Source: Pseudalkalibacillus salsuginis (GTDB taxonomy: Bacteria > Bacillota > Bacilli > Bacillales > Fictibacillaceae). From it: a stretch of 64,000 nucleotides of DNA. The notes under the pieces are model-generated. The model was given only the letters and a program-made list of their open reading frames with translations. It had not been told where the DNA came from and searched no databases. The stretch's first letter is position 1, and each line of letters opens with the position of its first letter. Both the position numbers and the translations under genes were made by a program. The DNA lies in contig NZ_JAKJHW010000008.1 in assembly GCF_021646685.1 (NCBI RefSeq), positions 1-64,000 of the forward strand. Direction: 5' to 3'. Shown here piece by piece: positions 30,196 to 40,225 of this stretch.

Positions 30196-30343
30196 TGTGA
30201 TTTTCCCAAGAAATTTCTTTATTTTTCTATATCTATTCCAAAAATCCGAAGTTTGAAAGAGCTTTTTACCAATAAAAGACTATATTTACTATATTTATGA
30301 TAAAATTTAAAGATAAACAAGTTTAAGTAAAAGGGGAATTGGA

Positions 30344-32917
30344 ATGCCAATAGATTTTAATAAATTTAAGAAGAAAGAGGAAGCGCTTCATGAAACACAT
30401 CCAATAAAAATATATGATGGTTTAACAAGAAGCGGAGGTCTAAACGACTTGTGGCGAGGCCAGTATTTAGCTTTGGAAAAATGGCAAGAATTACGGGATA
30501 AACCCAATCTTGTTGTTGGATTAAATACTGGTGGGGGAAAAACAGTCATTGGTTTATTACAAGGACAAGCTCTTGTAAATGAAACGCAGGGTAGAGTTTT
30601 TTATCTTTGTGGTTCAATACAATTAATTAAACAAACTGCGGATGCGGCAAAATCTTTGGGTCTGAAGGTAGCAACTTACTATAATCGGAAGTTTGAGAAT
30701 GAAAGAGAATTTAATATGGGAAAGGTTCTTTGTATTACAACTTATCAAGCATTGTTTAACGGATTTAGTCGTTTTGCTAAAGATGAGATTTCCGGCTTAA
30801 TTTTTGATGATTCACATGTTGCTTCCCATATTATTCGCGACCACTATACTCTTCATTTGTCTGAAGATGATTTTCCGGAAACATATTCTACGTTAATAAA
30901 CACAGTAAAGAAGTACTTCGAGGATATTCATTCATCTCAACTGTTTGACCAAGTAGTGAACCATAAGAATGATCCCACAGTTCTTTTCATTCCTATGTTT
31001 GTTTGGGAAGAAGCATACAAAAAAATAACACAGGTTATGGTAGAAGAGGGTGTTCCAACCGGAAGTTCTACAAAGTATGCCTGGGAGTACTTACGGGATC
31101 ATCTTGATTTATGTTCCGTTTTCCTCACTTCTTATTCAATTGAGATTACCCCATTTTTGCCTCCAGTACACCTGTTGAAGTTCATGGGAGAAAACACCAA
31201 AAAAATTTTTCTTTCTGCAACTGTACAAGATAATATTGACTCTATTAGATCCTTTGGTTTTTTACCTGGTGAAAGAATCGCACCTAAAACACGGGCGGGA
31301 GAATCTGAAAGGTTAATAGTAACTCCATACGTAAATAAGGAACTATTGGAGAAATTGTTTGAACATGTAATTGATTATAGCAAGACAAATAAAGTTCTTG
31401 TTATATCTAGTAGTGAAAGAAGGGCTCGTCGTTGGCGTCAGCATGAATTGACATTTTCAAGTGAAGATTTTGCACAAAGGGTAAATGAATTTAAATCTGC
31501 AAATTCAGGATTATTAGTTGCTCCAGCGCGCTTTGAGGGAATGGATTTTCCAAATGATACATGTAGAACACTAGTAATTGACGGGCTTCCATCTGGCACT
31601 GGTTATCTTGAGAAATTAATGTGGAATTCATTAGGGGAAGTAAAGTTATTACAAGGAACAATTGCTTCACGGGTAGTACAATCGTTGGGTAGAATATCAA
31701 GGGGTAATGATGATTATGGAATTGTGTATCTTTTTGGTAACGATTTAGCTGATTGGATTACAAGAAAACCAAATAGGGATCGTTTACCCCGTTATATCTG
31801 TGCCCAGCTTGAATTAGGTGAACGAATGTCAGAAGCCTTAACTTCTATCGAAGAACTAGAGGAATTAGAGAAATCAGTATTAGAAAGAAATCCTGGATGG
31901 TCTGAATTACACCAGGAAGAAGTCAAAAATGCATCCGTTACATCAGAACAAGATTCTTCGGAGTCTGAAACTGAAAAGGAAGAGAACGTACAGCTTCCAA
32001 TTGCGGAAACACACTTCATTAAGCATTTATGGAATCGGGATTATGTAAAAGCTGCTAGGAAACTTGAACAACACTTAGATTTATTGTTTAAAGATGATAA
32101 GGGGCTTGCTGCTTGGCATTCACATTGGATCGGCTATTGCTACCTAAAAGCTGGTGATGAAGTAACGGCGAATATATATTTAAAAAGAGCAGCAAAAAGC
32201 TTTCGTGTACTTGGTGTTATCCCAGAGGAAAGAGAAAGGGTTGTCGTTTCTCCACTTATTCCAGATAATGAATCACAGTCAGCCCGTATATTGAAAGTGC
32301 TTAGTGAACGTGGAGAAATTAACTATGGCTCGTTTTCTCAAATGGATGATAGACTCTCAGCCTTATCCCAAGCAAAAATTGTTTCTTCAAATGTATATGA
32401 AGAGTCAATAAAATGGCTTGGACGGTATCTAGGTTTTCAAAGTACTAGACCTGATCAAGAGTCAGGTATAGGGCGCGGTCCAGATAATTTTTGGTTATCC
32501 TCAGAGGTAGGTATTATGATTGAAAGTAAAAGCGATAAAGGTGGGGTAGCCCCTTATTCCAAAAAGGAAGTTGGTCAAACTCACAATCATTTGGAATGGA
32601 TTAAAGAAGAATATCCTGATATCCATGTGAATTGGAAATTAATGATAGCTGGCCCAGATGTAGAAGCAGCACATGCAGCAAGTCCTTCAAAGGAAATGAA
32701 TGTATGGTTGCCTGAGGAAATTCATTCGATTTCTGAACGTATACGTCAGTTGATCCGAGATACTTGGAAAGAATCAACCCCGGCAACTATATACAGTGAG
32801 CTTGAAAAAAATCTTAAAGAAGCAGAGCTTACTCATATGGATATTTTAAATTTATTACCGGAAAGACCAATTAGAAAAAGTAGTCATTTAAAAAAAAATG
32901 TTAATAAAAGTGAGTAA
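30344..32917 (+). CDS. SF2 helicase fused to PD-(D/E)XK nuclease-like domain
   Basis: 857 residues. Helicase core: Walker A GLNTGGGKTVIG (59-70), Walker B/DEAH-type IFDDSH (153-158, DDSH), SATV (291-294) and motif VI ASRVVQSLGRISRG (441-454). A Glu-rich linker (~500-550) leads to helical repeats (TPR-like, ~555-625). A C-terminal nuclease-like module has GPDNFW (D714) and IMIESKSD (E727, K729), the spacing expected of PD-(D/E)XK enzymes. First gene of a three-gene block with a SIR2 protein and a HEPN-motif protein inside an integrated island, so antiviral defence is the likely role. This is inferred. I do not recognise the exact family. Confidence 0.8.
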   Translation: MPIDFNKFKKKEEALHETHPIKIYDGLTRSGGLNDLWRGQYLALEKWQELRDKPNLVVGLNTGGGKTVIGLLQGQALVNETQGRVFYLCGSIQLIKQTADAAKSLGLKVATYYNRKFENEREFNMGKVLCITTYQALFNGFSRFAKDEISGLIFDDSHVASHIIRDHYTLHLSEDDFPETYSTLINTVKKYFEDIHSSQLFDQVVNHKNDPTVLFIPMFVWEEAYKKITQVMVEEGVPTGSSTKYAWEYLRDHLDLCSVFLTSYSIEITPFLPPVHLLKFMGENTKKIFLSATVQDNIDSIRSFGFLPGERIAPKTRAGESERLIVTPYVNKELLEKLFEHVIDYSKTNKVLVISSSERRARRWRQHELTFSSEDFAQRVNEFKSANSGLLVAPARFEGMDFPNDTCRTLVIDGLPSGTGYLEKLMWNSLGEVKLLQGTIASRVVQSLGRISRGNDDYGIVYLFGNDLADWITRKPNRDRLPRYICAQLELGERMSEALTSIEELEELEKSVLERNPGWSELHQEEVKNASVTSEQDSSESETEKEENVQLPIAETHFIKHLWNRDYVKAARKLEQHLDLLFKDDKGLAAWHSHWIGYCYLKAGDEVTANIYLKRAAKSFRVLGVIPEERERVVVSPLIPDNESQSARILKVLSERGEINYGSFSQMDDRLSALSQAKIVSSNVYEESIKWLGRYLGFQSTRPDQESGIGRGPDNFWLSSEVGIMIESKSDKGGVAPYSKKEVGQTHNHLEWIKEEYPDIHVNWKLMIAGPDVEAAHAASPSKEMNVWLPEEIHSISERIRQLIRDTWKESTPATIYSELEKNLKEAELTHMDILNLLPERPIRKSSHLKKNVNKSE

Positions 32918-32981
32918 AATAATAAGACCATTGTAAATAACTAGTCAAAGTAACCGATAATAGATGAATCCTTAATTAAAA

Positions 32982-33022
32982 GGGTTTCGAAAAAGTTTTG
33001 AACTTTTTTGAATCCTTTTTTT
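32982..33022 (+). terminator. Terminator between helicase and SIR2 genes
   Basis: GGTTTCGAAAAAGTT / AACTTTTTTGAATCC long stem with TTG loop, followed by TTTTTTT. The ~310-bp gap to the next gene therefore probably holds a separate promoter. It is otherwise featureless AT-rich DNA. Confidence 0.75.
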
Positions 33023-33233
33023 ATGTCATCTTTCAAATCATTTATACCTTGGGAGAATAACATTAGATGTGTTTATATAAAACTGTCAGTACTTCTACGA
33101 TAATTGACTCTTCTAGAAAATTAAAAAATAAAAAAACTTTAGAAAGATATGGTAAAATTTAGACTGAAAATTAAAGTTATTGAATCGATAATTTTTAAGA
33201 TTTAAAAATTTTTTAGACAGGGGATTGTTTAAA

Positions 33234-36200
33234 ATGGCTGAAAACAGAATACTCCCTGACCAACATCATTTTGAGCAAATTAGAAAACGATTATGGTCTG
33301 GAAGAGAATATGGAAGCGTTTCAGTAATGGTTGGATCAGGTTTTAGTTTGAATGCAGAGAAAATTTCACAAAAAGCGGAATCATTTCTTTTGTGGGGTCA
33401 ACTTGTAGATAAAATGAAAAAAGATTTATATCCAAATCAAAACGATTCAGGGAGTTATGCTACAAGTGATGCATTAAAACTAGCTGATGAATATGAGTTA
33501 GTTTTTGGTAGGAAAGCACTTGAAGAACTACTTGTGAAAGCATTGCCAGATGAAAATTATGTGCCTGGAAGACTACATAAACTTTTTTTATCACTTCCCT
33601 GGTCGGATGTATTTACAACTAATTATGATACATTGCTAGAAAGAACGTTACCATTTATACATGATAAAAAATATGATGTGGTGCTTACAACTTCAGATAT
33701 ACCTAGCCAAACTAAACCCAGAATAGTTAAACTCCATGGAAGTTTTCCTTCTCATAGACCTTTTATTATTAGTGAAGAAGATTATAGAACTTATCCTAGA
33801 AAATATGCGGCTTTTGTAAATACTGTTCAACAATCAGTCATGGAAAATACACTATGCCTAATTGGCTTTTCTGGTGATGATCCAAATTTTCTCAACTGGA
33901 TTGGTTGGGTACGTGATAACCTCGGTTCAGATACGCCTTCTATATATTTTATTGGATTTGTAAACTCCACCCAAAGGAGAACCCTAGAGGCAAGGGGAAT
34001 TATTCCAATAGATTTAACACCAATATTTCCTCATGTTGAATATCCTGGTGCTTTAAGATATCAGAAAGCATTAGAATGGACTTTGCTCAATCTAAAACAC
34101 GGAAAGTCACCTGATATAATGAACTGGCCGAGTTCAAGAGAAGTTGTTTATGATACACCAAGCGAAGGTTTGCCCCCTATTCCCAAAGGTCCTGCGCCTT
34201 TATCTGATTTGGGAGATTCGATGCCTAAAAAGAAAGATTTAGAAAAAGAAGATCTTCTTCACATTTATGAAATTTGGAAAATTAAACGTCAAGAATTTCC
34301 AGGATGGGTTATTACTCCTAAAGAATCAAGGGACAAAATATGGAGATATACAGAAAATTGGATTAATCCAATTTTAAATAATCTTGAAAAACTTTCTTTG
34401 GAGGAAAGGCTATTAATAATTTTTGAAATGAATTGGAGGATTGAAATTTCCTTAAGACCACTATTTAACCACTGGGTGGATAAAATTGCAGCTGTAATTA
34501 ATTCAATTAATCCCTTTCATAAAGAAAATGATAGTGAACAACAAAATCAATTAAATTTCTATGAAAACAAAAATATTGATTTATATACTATACAAGAATG
34601 TTGGGTTGAATTAATATTTTCACTTGCTAGAGTATCAAGAGAAGACCAAGATCAAGATCGCTTTTTTTTATGGATAGAAAAACTAAAGCTTATTCTTCAC
34701 TATAATAGAGAATGGGTAGCAAAGTGGCATTATGAAAAAAGTCTTTTTTATTTATATAATTTTGATCAAAAAAATATTTTAAAAACATTAGATGAGTGGC
34801 CTTTAACTGATGAATTACCATTTTGGGAAATTAAACGTGCATCAATTCTTACAGAATTAGGTGAGCGTAAAGAAGCTGAAAAAATTGCAGAAACTTCTTT
34901 GTCAAAAATAAGAATGAGAATCAAAGCAAACCAAATTGATTTTTCACTTTTATCCCAAGAAGGATGGGCAATGGTTCTTTTAAAAGCTTTAAAAGAAAGC
35001 CGTTGGGAGAGAGAAGCAACTCGACAATTTACTGATCGTTGGGCTGTACTAAGTAAATATCGTTGTAACCCTTGGCAAGAGACTGAAATTATGAGTTCTA
35101 TACTTAAATCTTCTGTACCAGATAATTTACCTACAAACAGAACCATTAAAGGATTTGATCCAGGAACTATAACCCATCAAACCTCTTTAGGGGAGAAAAA
35201 TATTGATACAATTCATTTAGCATTTTCTTTATTAAAAATGATGGAAAATGCAGGTATGCCAATAAAAATTGGAATCGTAGGAATGTATACTAAGGAAGTG
35301 GTTAATTCTGCAAAATGGATTGAACCTTACTCTCCTCTTTGGGCTTTAAGTTCAATGATTAGAACTGAAAAGGAAAAGGAGATTGCTGGATTTTTTGATC
35401 GAATACGTGTAGCGACTTTATCTGATGATGAAGTAAATCACTTTTTTAAATTGTTTTTACCATCAATGGAACAAGTTTTTAGTAAAGAAGGTAATAAAGA
35501 TAGTTTTTTAAGGAGGCACTTAGGTAATTTAATTCAGATCATGTCAAGAATTTGCTTTCGTTTTTCATCAGATCAACTTTATCAATTGTTCAATTTTGGA
35601 ATAAAAATAGTTTTAGACTCAAATTTTTATAATGACCATAATTTACTTCGACATACTGAAAAATTATTTAGAAGGCTTTTGTTTGCAATGTCAGATTATG
35701 AAAAAGTAGAAGTGATGCCTAAGTTACTTAAATTCCCTATACCGGGTGAAGATTCTGGTGAGTTTATTAGAGACTTAATTGATCCTTTCCATTACATTAA
35801 ATGGTCTGATGAGTTTAAACTAAGTCCTGATTATGATAAAGCAGCCTGGTCAGAAGATATTAGAAGATTACTAAAAATATCTGAAGAGGGATCTAAAAAG
35901 GCTAGAGGAATAGCAATTATGAGGTTAAAAGCAATTTATGATATAAATTGTTTGAATAGTACTGAAAAACAAGAGTTTGCCACAACGCTTTGGTCAAGGA
36001 CTGATGATATTGGTCTACCAAAAGATACCCATTACTATAAATTTTCATTTCTACATTTGCCAGAGTTAAACAAGGGAGATGCAAAAGAGAAATTACATGA
36101 GTATTTAACAAAGAGAGAGATGCCGTCAATATTCAACAGAGAGACTGAAGATGGAAAATCGGGAATTTCTTATTCAGGAGGAGTTGAATTTAGGCATTTT

Positions 36201-37082
36201 ACAACAAATTGGTTAAACAGTACGCCTTTGTTTGTTTGCGCAGAAAAAGAGGATGAATATATTAATTGGAATTTAGAAGAAGTTTCTAATTTACTTGAGA
36301 AAATAATTAAATGGTGGGCGAGAGAAAAGGATGATCTTTTAAGATGGGGTACCAATCTTTTGGGTGATGATCCAAAACAACATGTGCAAAATGTAATGAA
36401 TATGTTTCCTCGAATTATTTTACCTAAATTAAAAAAAGATGATGAAGACACTAAAGGTAAAATTTTGAAAATTCTAAACGATTTTGAAGAATCAGGGTTT
36501 TGCATCAATGCTACTTTACCGACTACTTTATACATTGACATATATCCATCCGAAAATGTTCAAGAGAAGTTAAGTATAGGGCTAAACTCGCTAGATGAAT
36601 CCACAGTTCGTGCCTCTATTAACGGAATTGTCTATTGGTTGGTTTATGGAAGGTATGAAAGTATTCCGTCGATACCAAAGGAATTGCTAGATGATCTAGT
36701 TTATAAGATTTATAGCCGAAGACAACCTTGTTTAGGTATGGCTATAGAGATCCTTATTTTAACGATTAATAAATTTCCTAATATATTAAGTGATCGTCAT
36801 AGGGTTTGGTTATGTAACGCACTCAAGTTTCTTTTGGATGAAACAGATCTCTCAAAACTTAAAGATAGTGAAAACAGAATTGGCCAACTACCAATTCTAG
36901 TTGAGTACATTCCTGATTATCGAGCTTTATCTTCAGAACTAGCAAAAAGTCTTTACCAATTATTTAAAAATCAAAAACAAGAGATTCCAGAAATAATAAA
37001 TCAGTGGAAGGAAATTTCAAAAAATGATCCTTTACCAGAGGTAAGACAATTATGGAAAGACTCTTTGGAAAATCAGGAATAG
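33234..37082 (+). CDS. Large SIR2-domain protein, predicted NAD-consuming defence effector
   Basis: 1282 residues. The first ~270 form a SIR2-like domain: MVGSGFS (32-38), FTTNYDTLLE (127-136, with the NAD-site Asn-Tyr-Asp), KLHGS (166-170, catalytic-type His) and GFSGDDPNF (211-219). The remaining ~1000 residues are helical with many W/L/E-rich repeats, like the sensor halves of defence sirtuins. Phage-defence SIR2 proteins deplete NAD+ on infection. Size and layout recall DSR-type proteins or SIR2 proteins with a DUF4020-like C-terminus, but I cannot assign the C-terminal family. ATG 33234 is preferred to TTG 33225 because GGGG at 33,220 is correctly spaced. Confidence 0.82.
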   Translation: MAENRILPDQHHFEQIRKRLWSGREYGSVSVMVGSGFSLNAEKISQKAESFLLWGQLVDKMKKDLYPNQNDSGSYATSDALKLADEYELVFGRKALEELLVKALPDENYVPGRLHKLFLSLPWSDVFTTNYDTLLERTLPFIHDKKYDVVLTTSDIPSQTKPRIVKLHGSFPSHRPFIISEEDYRTYPRKYAAFVNTVQQSVMENTLCLIGFSGDDPNFLNWIGWVRDNLGSDTPSIYFIGFVNSTQRRTLEARGIIPIDLTPIFPHVEYPGALRYQKALEWTLLNLKHGKSPDIMNWPSSREVVYDTPSEGLPPIPKGPAPLSDLGDSMPKKKDLEKEDLLHIYEIWKIKRQEFPGWVITPKESRDKIWRYTENWINPILNNLEKLSLEERLLIIFEMNWRIEISLRPLFNHWVDKIAAVINSINPFHKENDSEQQNQLNFYENKNIDLYTIQECWVELIFSLARVSREDQDQDRFFLWIEKLKLILHYNREWVAKWHYEKSLFYLYNFDQKNILKTLDEWPLTDELPFWEIKRASILTELGERKEAEKIAETSLSKIRMRIKANQIDFSLLSQEGWAMVLLKALKESRWEREATRQFTDRWAVLSKYRCNPWQETEIMSSILKSSVPDNLPTNRTIKGFDPGTITHQTSLGEKNIDTIHLAFSLLKMMENAGMPIKIGIVGMYTKEVVNSAKWIEPYSPLWALSSMIRTEKEKEIAGFFDRIRVATLSDDEVNHFFKLFLPSMEQVFSKEGNKDSFLRRHLGNLIQIMSRICFRFSSDQLYQLFNFGIKIVLDSNFYNDHNLLRHTEKLFRRLLFAMSDYEKVEVMPKLLKFPIPGEDSGEFIRDLIDPFHYIKWSDEFKLSPDYDKAAWSEDIRRLLKISEEGSKKARGIAIMRLKAIYDINCLNSTEKQEFATTLWSRTDDIGLPKDTHYYKFSFLHLPELNKGDAKEKLHEYLTKREMPSIFNRETEDGKSGISYSGGVEFRHFTTNWLNSTPLFVCAEKEDEYINWNLEEVSNLLEKIIKWWAREKDDLLRWGTNLLGDDPKQHVQNVMNMFPRIILPKLKKDDEDTKGKILKILNDFEESGFCINATLPTTLYIDIYPSENVQEKLSIGLNSLDESTVRASINGIVYWLVYGRYESIPSIPKELLDDLVYKIYSRRQPCLGMAIEILILTINKFPNILSDRHRVWLCNALKFLLDETDLSKLKDSENRIGQLPILVEYIPDYRALSSELAKSLYQLFKNQKQEIPEIINQWKEISKNDPLPEVRQLWKDSLENQE

Positions 37083-37100
37083 TATTTCAATTTAATAATA

Positions 37101-37137
37101 AGTCGCATTTCTTGTAGAATTGCGACTCTTTTATCTT
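37101..37137 (+). terminator. Terminator after SIR2 gene
   Basis: AGTCGCA / TGCGACT stem, 13-nt loop, followed by CTTTTATCTTTTTT. Confidence 0.78.
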
Positions 37138-37188
37138 TTTTATAGAAGAATATAAAGGTACATGAATGATACGTAAAAGGAGAAGGAT

Positions 37189-38259
37189 ATGGTTATACTT
37201 AATATTTTTGGTGAAATTGAGGAGATTATTATTTCTCATAAGCTGGGTATTACGATATCTAATTTATCTAAAGAATGGCTAGTAGAAATAGTAGAAAATA
37301 TGAAAGAAGAAATACATAATAGAGAATTTGATATTAAGAAGTTTAATAAATATGACAATCGATTTAAAAATTATAACTTAAGTGATGTTGTGTCACATGA
37401 AAATTTTAAAGGTCTACTTGAACTCAAAGATTCTGAAGAAAAAAATCTAGAAGAAATTGCTAGTAAATTAATATGCATTCAAGTAGGAGATTATGATAAC
37501 TCATATCTAAAAAATAAAAATAGGTACATAGATAATCCCACATGTGAAAAAGAGTTTGAAGAAAAATTTATTCATTTTTATTCTTTTATAACTAAATATA
37601 GCTTTAATAGCAAAAATAATAAGTGGAATGTACCCTTTTCTATATATTCTTCTGAACGAGCAAGATATGAAGAAACGAGAATGTTAAATTTCATTACTGC
37701 ATCAATAAAACAGAAAGCCTATAGTTCCTTCTCAGACTCTCGAAATATAATAGATGATTTAATTGAGTTTGGTAAGTTAATAGACAGTTATCTAGATAAC
37801 TATGGGGATTTTCAAAAATTAGACTACCTAATTAATGCCTTATATGACGATAACAATTATAATGCATTCCATTTATTTAAAGTCTTTTCTCTTATAGAAA
37901 TGTTAATAATTAATCCCCAAAAAAAGTTGTATATAGAATTAGAAGAAAAGCTTCCATATTTTATCATTGATAATGATTTTAAATCGGATGATGAGAAAAA
38001 GGGATTTGTAGTTTTAATTAGAAAAATTAGAAATAAAATAGCACATGGAGATTTTATGGCAGTGAAAAAGCTATTGGAAGATTACGCTACAAAATATATG
38101 AAACATTTTTGGTTTGACTATTATGAATATAGTAGAGAGAATTGGATTTATTTATCAATTTGTTGTAGATTAGATGAAATTGTTTCCAAAATAATATGGC
38201 AGTTAATTTATGATAAGAAAGTTTTATACTCTATTCAAAATGGAAGTAGTACTTTTTAA
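37189..38259 (+). CDS. HEPN-motif protein, candidate RNase
   Basis: 356 residues, no membrane segments. The C-terminal third is helical and contains VVLIRKIRNKIAHGDF. RNKIAH (R281-H286) is the R-x4-H motif of HEPN ribonucleases, preceded by HLFKVFSLIEMLI, which resembles the first HEPN helix of ApeA-like proteins. The N-terminal ~200 residues, rich in Lys, Asn and acidic residues, match nothing I know. AAAAGGAGAAGG precedes ATG 37189. It is co-oriented with the helicase and SIR2 genes but has its own leader and terminators on both sides, so it may be a third component or an independent single-gene system. Confidence 0.65.
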   Translation: MVILNIFGEIEEIIISHKLGITISNLSKEWLVEIVENMKEEIHNREFDIKKFNKYDNRFKNYNLSDVVSHENFKGLLELKDSEEKNLEEIASKLICIQVGDYDNSYLKNKNRYIDNPTCEKEFEEKFIHFYSFITKYSFNSKNNKWNVPFSIYSSERARYEETRMLNFITASIKQKAYSSFSDSRNIIDDLIEFGKLIDSYLDNYGDFQKLDYLINALYDDNNYNAFHLFKVFSLIEMLIINPQKKLYIELEEKLPYFIIDNDFKSDDEKKGFVVLIRKIRNKIAHGDFMAVKKLLEDYATKYMKHFWFDYYEYSRENWIYLSICCRLDEIVSKIIWQLIYDKKVLYSIQNGSSTF

Positions 38260-38384
38260 CGCTGGTTAAGGGCATATTTATCTTTTAACGTGTCACAAAA
38301 TTTGTTCTTTGATTTGACAAATGGTGGTAGTTACATTTTAATAATTGTATGGTCGATCCTTGAGGGATTAGACTTATAGAAGAT

Positions 38385-38430
38385 AGACTTCCCTATTCGC
38401 CTGTTAAAGCATTCAAGGGAAGTCTTTTTA
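38385..38430 (+). terminator. Terminator after HEPN gene
   Basis: AGACTTCCC / GGGAAGTCT perfect 9-bp stem, followed by TTTTTA. Confidence 0.85.
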
Positions 38431-38457
38431 ATTAAACTTATGAACTTCTGCTTAAAG

Positions 38458-39644
38458 TTAACTATTAAGATTTAACGAGAGGTCTTTCATTAAGTTACTG
38501 AACTTATCGGAAGACTCTTTTTTTACGTTTTTTGTCATGTGAGCATATATATCCATAGTTGTTTTAATGTCACTATGTCCTAATCGTTCTTGAATTTCTT
38601 TAATATGGACATTCGCTTCAATTAATAGAGAAGTATGTGTATGCCTAAATGAATGGGGTGTAATTTGTTTCTTAATTGTGGTTAACTTTAAAATTCTCTT
38701 CATTCTAATGGAGAGGAGTTTTATCGTTTTAGGATAGCCTTCGTCTGTAGCAAAAATAAAATCATTATCTATATAATAAAGTTTTTCTTTAATAGCTCTT
38801 TCTTGTAATTCCTTGTGTTTTAAGAGCAATCTGATTAATAACGGATCAAGAGTTATTGTACGTATAGATCCTTTTGTTTTAGGTGTAAGTAATGTGTATT
38901 TCGATTTGTTATTAGTTGGATTGTAATAAGTTTTAATTACACGTAATGTATGGTTGTTTAAATCAATGTCAGACCATTTTAAAGCAATCATTTCACCGAT
39001 GCGTAAGCCAGTATATGCTAGCATAGTAAATGCTAATAGATCGGCTTCTAAGCCTTCATTTTTTGTAACAGTAAGAAATTCTTCCAATTCTTCTTTTTCG
39101 AGAAACTTCTCAGATAAAGAACTACCTTTTTCCAGGTCAGCTACATTTATTTTTTTCTTAGGTAATTTAATTTCTTTTGTAGGCACTTCTTTTATTAATT
39201 TTAGTGAATATGCATACTCAAATACCATATTGGTAGAGGTATGAATACTTGATAAGTAATTAGAGCTGAAATTATTGAAAGCTGATCTATTATATCTTGG
39301 TATGCTTTTCTGGTTATCTTTTGTATTGCAATATGTCCAAATTCTCTAATGATATGTTTAAGTGCAATCCTTCTAGCTCTTAAACTACTTTCCTTTGCAT
39401 CTTGACTGTAATATCTTTCCCAGTCCTTACATAAAGCTTCAAAGTTCATTCTTGAAGGTTGGATATATTCATTGTTGTGAATCTGTCTTTCAAAAAGAGC
39501 AGCAGCTAATTTTGCATCTTTTTGTGTTAAAAAACCTTCTTTACTTTTTCTAATGTCTTTACCCGTTATGGGATCTGTTCCTACATAAACACGATAACCC
39601 CAGCTAATGCCTTTTTTATTTTTTTTCTTATAGATCCTTGCCAT
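38458..39644 (-). pseudogene. Tyrosine recombinase int1, frameshifted
   Basis: Two frames together encode a ~395-residue phage/ICE-type integrase. N-terminal part (39,644 down to ~39,280): arm-binding domain MARIYKKKNKKGISWGYR and the core-binding start. C-terminal part (to 38,458): catalytic domain with R in LAYTGLRIGEMIALKW, HSFRHTHTS (H-x-x-R) and LGHSDIKTTMDIYAH (Tyr). The frame changes near 39,281-39,285. In the second frame the sequence continues NNFSSNYLSSIHTSTNMVFEYA, aligning with int2. One missing base explains it, so the protein is probably inactive unless it is a sequencing error or programmed shift. Confidence 0.85.
38478..38526 (+). terminator. Terminator embedded in the 3' end of int1 (plus-strand direction)
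   Basis: AGAGGTCTT / AAGACTCT outer pairing with inner AAGTT/AACTT, then TTTTTTT on the plus strand. It lies within the int1 coding sequence but points into the gene. The same arrangement occurs in int0 and int2. Confidence 0.7.
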
Positions 39645-39652
39645 AGAATCAC

Positions 39653-40189
39653 CTACTCAAAAAAGGTTTTAAGTATTACTTTAATTTTTTCTTTTTCGTC
39701 AGTGGTTAAAAGTTTGTTTTTATAGTATAAATCGGTATCAAGATTAAGAAGAGAGAACAAATCATTTTTTTCTAAACTTTTGCTTGTAGTCTTACTTTTT
39801 ATATTTCTGATTTCCCCTAGTTGTTCGTCAAGTTCTTCGGATTTCAATGCAAGTTTAGTAACTTCTGCTTTTCTTTCTTCAAAAGATAAACCGTTTACCT
39901 TCATGTTCTCAACAACATCATCTGTTTCTATGGAAAAGTTCCCATCCGTAAAATTCATTTTTGAGTTTACGTAACCGGCTAAAAACATTAAAGTACCATA
40001 TTCTACTTTGTAAAACCGAGCAAGTTTCAATAGAACTTCAGGAGTGGGCTTTCTTGGTTTTTTCGTACGTGGATCAACTCCCTTCTCCAAAGTACTTAGA
40101 TAGGTATGGCTTATACCAGTACCTTCTTGAACTTCTCTCAAGGATAAATTACCTCTTAAATGCTTTAAAAAATCACCTAGTTCATTCAC
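39653..40189 (-). CDS. Xre/CI-type phage repressor
   Basis: ~178 residues. N-terminal helix-turn-helix of the Xre family (LGDFLKHLRGNLSLREVQEGTGISHTYLSTLEKG), followed by KPTPEVLLKLARFYKVEYGTLM, then a charged C-terminal helical tail. There is no peptidase motif, so no RecA-style self-cleavage is evident. The frame opens at GTG 40201, but GAGGTG lies just before it, and GTG 40189 has normal spacing. Transcribed toward int1, and divergent from the HTH gene across three shared operators. Confidence 0.85.
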   Translation of the reverse strand: MNELGDFLKHLRGNLSLREVQEGTGISHTYLSTLEKGVDPRTKKPRKPTPEVLLKLARFYKVEYGTLMFLAGYVNSKMNFTDGNFSIETDDVVENMKVNGLSFEERKAEVTKLALKSEELDEQLGEIRNIKSKTTSKSLEKNDLFSLLNLDTDLYYKNKLLTTDEKEKIKVILKTFFE

Positions 40190-40225
40190 GTTTTCACACA
40201 CCTCTACCTAAATTATATAATAAAT

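Noticed and set aside
38320-38350. Third att copy next to int1 (AATGGTGGTAGTTACAT)
   Set aside because: It matches the 20-bp att core only loosely, with several mismatches in the GGCGGCATG part, and has no partner on the far side of the satellite genes.
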